The notes beneath the pieces were generated by a model. It was not told the origin of the DNA and ran no database searches. It saw only the letters and a list, made by a program, of their open reading frames with translations. From contig CASFYR010000029.1 of the NCBI GenBank assembly GCA_949298975.1, positions 1-34,631 of the forward strand: 34,631 bases of DNA. The letters run 5' to 3'. Shown here piece by piece: positions 33,325-34,631 of the stretch; positions within the stretch are counted from its first letter, which is position 1; every line of letters starts with the position of its first letter. Both the position numbers and the translations under genes were made by a program. This stretch comes from an uncultured Bacillota bacterium. Lineage in GTDB: Bacteria > Bacillota_I > Bacilli_A > Erysipelotrichales > Erysipelotrichaceae.

Positions 33325-33828
33325 ATGAAAAAGAAAATAGTTTTTTTGATTATCATCGTGGTTGTCGTGATAATAGGGATGATCATATTTAAAAAGACCG
33401 AACTGATCAGTGATGAAGAGAAAGTTACTGATATTTTCATCGTATATAACAATTATGAGGATATTGATAAAAGTATAAGTTATGAGTTATGCAAAGAGAG
33501 CTGCTCTGCAGATATTCAGACAGATAATGTCGATCTGTCTGAACGGTTTGAAGATGTGATAGCCGTTTTAAGCGATCATTATTACACCAATACTCCTTTT
33601 ACTCTTGCCTATAATAATGACTTTTTGAATTATTTTTTAGGACTGTCTTTGCCTTATTCAGGTGAATCCTTGCTTGTGATTGTTAGCTACGAAGACGATC
33701 ATGATCCAATCTCATTTATGATCTACAAAGATTTAGATCAGCTTTTTGTCAACGATGCAGTCTATCATTTGAGAGGCAACAATGATATATATCAAGAGCT
33801 TTCAGTCATTTTAGGTAATTTAGAATAA
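33325..33828 (+). CDS. Membrane-anchored protein of unknown function
   Basis: 167 residues. One N-terminal hydrophobic helix preceded by lysines (MKKKIVFLIIIVVVVIIGMI) anchors an acidic extracytoplasmic domain. Two cysteines close together (ELCKESCSAD) could form a disulfide. No family is recognised. There is no clear ribosome site before the ATG and only a weak -10-like TATAGT at 33306. AT-rich codon use compared with genes left of 32 kb suggests an accessory origin. Confidence 0.6.
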   Translation: MKKKIVFLIIIVVVVIIGMIIFKKTELISDEEKVTDIFIVYNNYEDIDKSISYELCKESCSADIQTDNVDLSERFEDVIAVLSDHYYTNTPFTLAYNNDFLNYFLGLSLPYSGESLLVIVSYEDDHDPISFMIYKDLDQLFVNDAVYHLRGNNDIYQELSVILGNLE

Positions 33829-33910
33829 ATCGGCTTAAAAATAGCGATCATTCAGCGCTGGCGATGATTCTTTTTAGGATCAAATATCTATCTGGTATAT
33901 ACAAGAATTG

Positions 33911-33916
33911 TATAAT
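33911..33916 (+). promoter_or_regulatory. -10 box of leader unit 2
   Basis: A perfect TATAAT, 24 bp before the short ORF, with AAGGA as ribosome site between. No good -35 at 17 bp. Confidence 0.5.
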
Positions 33917-33940
33917 AAAATTGCAGGCAGAAGGATTGTT

Positions 33941-33988
33941 ATGTTAGGATATAACCCTCAAAGATATAAGAATGGGGAATCATTATAA
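33941..33988 (+). CDS. Putative leader peptide 2 (15 residues)
   Basis: The ORF MLGYNPQRYKNGESL has AAGGA 5 nt before the ATG. Its stop codon directly abuts the terminator stem that starts at about 33990, so a ribosome at the stop would cover the 5' arm. Compared with peptide 1 the stop TAA corresponds to CAA there, which explains the different lengths. Confidence 0.5.
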   Translation: MLGYNPQRYKNGESL

Positions 33989-34015
33989 GCACAAGCCTTT
34001 TCGTTTGTGTTTTTT
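33988..34015 (+). terminator. Intrinsic terminator of leader unit 2
   Basis: CACAAGC pairs with GTTTGTG (one G-T pair) around a short pyrimidine loop, followed by TTTTTT. It lies between the leader ORF and the gene at 34029, which therefore needs read-through or its own unseen promoter. Confidence 0.65.
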
Positions 34016-34028
34016 ATTGCAAAAATAA

Positions 34029-34584
34029 TTGGAAAAGAAAGGAACCAAACAAAAAATAATTAGATTACTTATTACTGCTGCTATGATGTTTGTTATGTTC
34101 CCGATAAATTCGATGGCTGATGAAGTTAATAACTTTTCCTTTATTTCGCTAGATGGATTCATTTATGATAATAACAATAATTTTGTGAAATCTTGGGAGT
34201 TTAACAAATCTGATTTAATTGCTCCTTTGTCAACAAATGATGCAAAGAGCGCTTATCGTCGTTACAATAGAAAAACAGTAGGGGCTTTCTTTGGAGAATT
34301 GGTTCATGACGCTGTTTTGCGGGCCTTTATGTCAGAAAGCTTTGGAGAGTTTCAATCTTTTGAGCATGATGTATTTCATATTGAAAATTGGAGCTACTTT
34401 TCAATAGGTGAGCATGGATCATCTGTTAGACCACAAAATAATACTTGGCCAGCAGTTAAGTCATGCTCTGTTGTAGCGGTTTTATCACTGGCATTGAGCA
34501 TTGATTGAAGCAGGACTTTCGATGTCTGGAAATTTTACATACACGAAATATATGACTAATTCATATTCAATTTCTGTATATTAA
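34029..34584 (+). pseudogene. Secreted-protein gene frameshifted by a 7-bp tandem duplication
   Basis: From a TTG at 34029, right after an in-frame stop, the frame gives a basic N-terminus and signal peptide (IIRLLITAAMMFVMFPINSM, then ADEVNN) and a mature part with no recognised family, ending after 159 residues at 34508. Just before that stop GCATTGA occurs twice in tandem (34491-34504). Removing one copy restores a frame that continues ALIEAGLSMSGNFTYTKYMT and ends at TAA 34582-34584, a product of 182 residues. No ribosome site is visible before the TTG, so the start is uncertain; ATG 34083 is an alternative but would cut the signal peptide. It sits behind leader unit 2. Confidence 0.55.
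34491..34504 (+). repeat. 7-bp tandem duplication (GCATTGA x2)
   Basis: Two perfect adjacent copies of GCATTGA. The length is not a multiple of three, so copy number decides whether the gene ends early or runs to 34584. Confidence 0.85.
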
Positions 34585-34601
34585 ACAAAATGGGGGTTAT
34601 C

Positions 34602-34631
34602 GTGGATAAAAAACGTTTGTCTTATACTTTG
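34602..34631 (+). CDS. Possible start of a gene running off the window
   Basis: A GTG preceded by GGGGG opens a frame (MDKKRLSYTL) that is still open at the end of the window. Only ten codons are visible, so it is a suggestion only. Confidence 0.3.
   Translation, partial: MDKKRLSYTL

Larger units (their letters stand above)
33911..34015 (+). repeat. Leader unit, copy 2 (promoter, short ORF, terminator)
   Basis: Second copy of the unit at 32790-32896. Similarity runs from the -10 box to the T-run, with the ORF core best conserved. It stands immediately upstream of the secreted-protein gene at 34029. The 200-bp gap before it (33829-34028) otherwise holds only a weak ATCAT/ATGAT hairpin after the previous gene. 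Confidence 0.8.

Noticed and set aside
33838-33882. Hairpin after the 167-residue protein gene as an intrinsic terminator
   Set aside because: ATCAT/ATGAT gives only about five pairs, the interior pairs poorly, and the T-run is interrupted; too weak to list as a feature.
1-34631. CRISPR array, tRNA/rRNA genes, insertion sequences, toxin-antitoxin or phage-defence genes
   Set aside because: No repeat-spacer pattern, cloverleaf-like intergenic sequence, transposase or recognisable defence domain was found in any gap or gene.

Overview
The window looks like a chromosomal segment of a low-to-mid GC Bacillota, most likely a member of the Erysipelotrichia or a close relative (inference). The supporting signs are a cdaA-cdaR-glmM operon, a class B sortase, strong AGGAGG-type ribosome binding sites, extended -10 promoters (TGnTATAAT), many 1-4 nt gene overlaps, and a complete V-type ATPase operon with no F-type ATPase in view. 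Nothing down to about 32.7 kb looks mobile: no transposase, integrase, tRNA, rRNA or CRISPR array was found.

Layout. (1) 1-894, minus strand: a MarR regulator coupled to an ABC exporter cut by the window edge, with a palindromic operator at the promoter. (2) 1032-3520: a CNNM/CBS/CorC membrane protein converging on a TraB-family membrane protein, separated by a bidirectional terminator. (3) 3612-7511: c-di-AMP and cell-wall precursor operon cdaA-cdaR-glmM. (4) 7564-9557: a two-component system. (5) 9578-14723: alpha/beta hydrolase, a membrane-anchored MurF-like ligase, Ddl, DeoD, an overlooked 30-residue membrane peptide, and sortase B, closed by a strong terminator. (6) 14811-18397: low-molecular-weight phosphatase, RlmD/TrmA-type rRNA methyltransferase, Cof-type HAD phosphatase and M18 aminopeptidase. 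(7) 18458-26861: V-ATPase operon in the order stalk(G/H)-C-I-K-F-E-A-B-D. (8) 26902-29069: a lipoprotein nuclease converging on a MATE exporter. (9) 29201-32759: a MacB-like permease coupled to an ABC ATPase-like protein that has lost its Walker motifs, followed by two secreted or lipoprotein genes of unknown function. (10) 32760-34631: a visibly AT-richer accessory region. It holds a twice-repeated transcription unit (promoter, ribosome binding site, tiny ORF MLxxNPQRYKNG.., intrinsic terminator), each copy directly upstream of a secreted-protein gene. The first downstream gene has decayed and the second is frameshifted by a 7-bp tandem duplication.

How the parts fit together. Regions 3 and 5 concentrate peptidoglycan functions: GlmM makes glucosamine-1-phosphate, Ddl makes D-Ala-D-Ala, the MurF-like ligase would attach it, and sortase anchors proteins to the finished wall. 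CdaA/CdaR makes the c-di-AMP signal, which is commonly tied to GlmM. Region 7 makes the rotary ion-motive ATPase. Regions 8-10 are envelope and export functions of less certain role. The items most worth a second look are the duplicated leader-ORF/terminator unit, the pseudo-ATPase exporter, the tandem-duplication frameshift, the small ORF before the sortase, the low-complexity insertion in Ddl, the basic/acidic tail on CdaA, and three genes whose -10 box sits so close to the start codon that their mRNAs should be leaderless.
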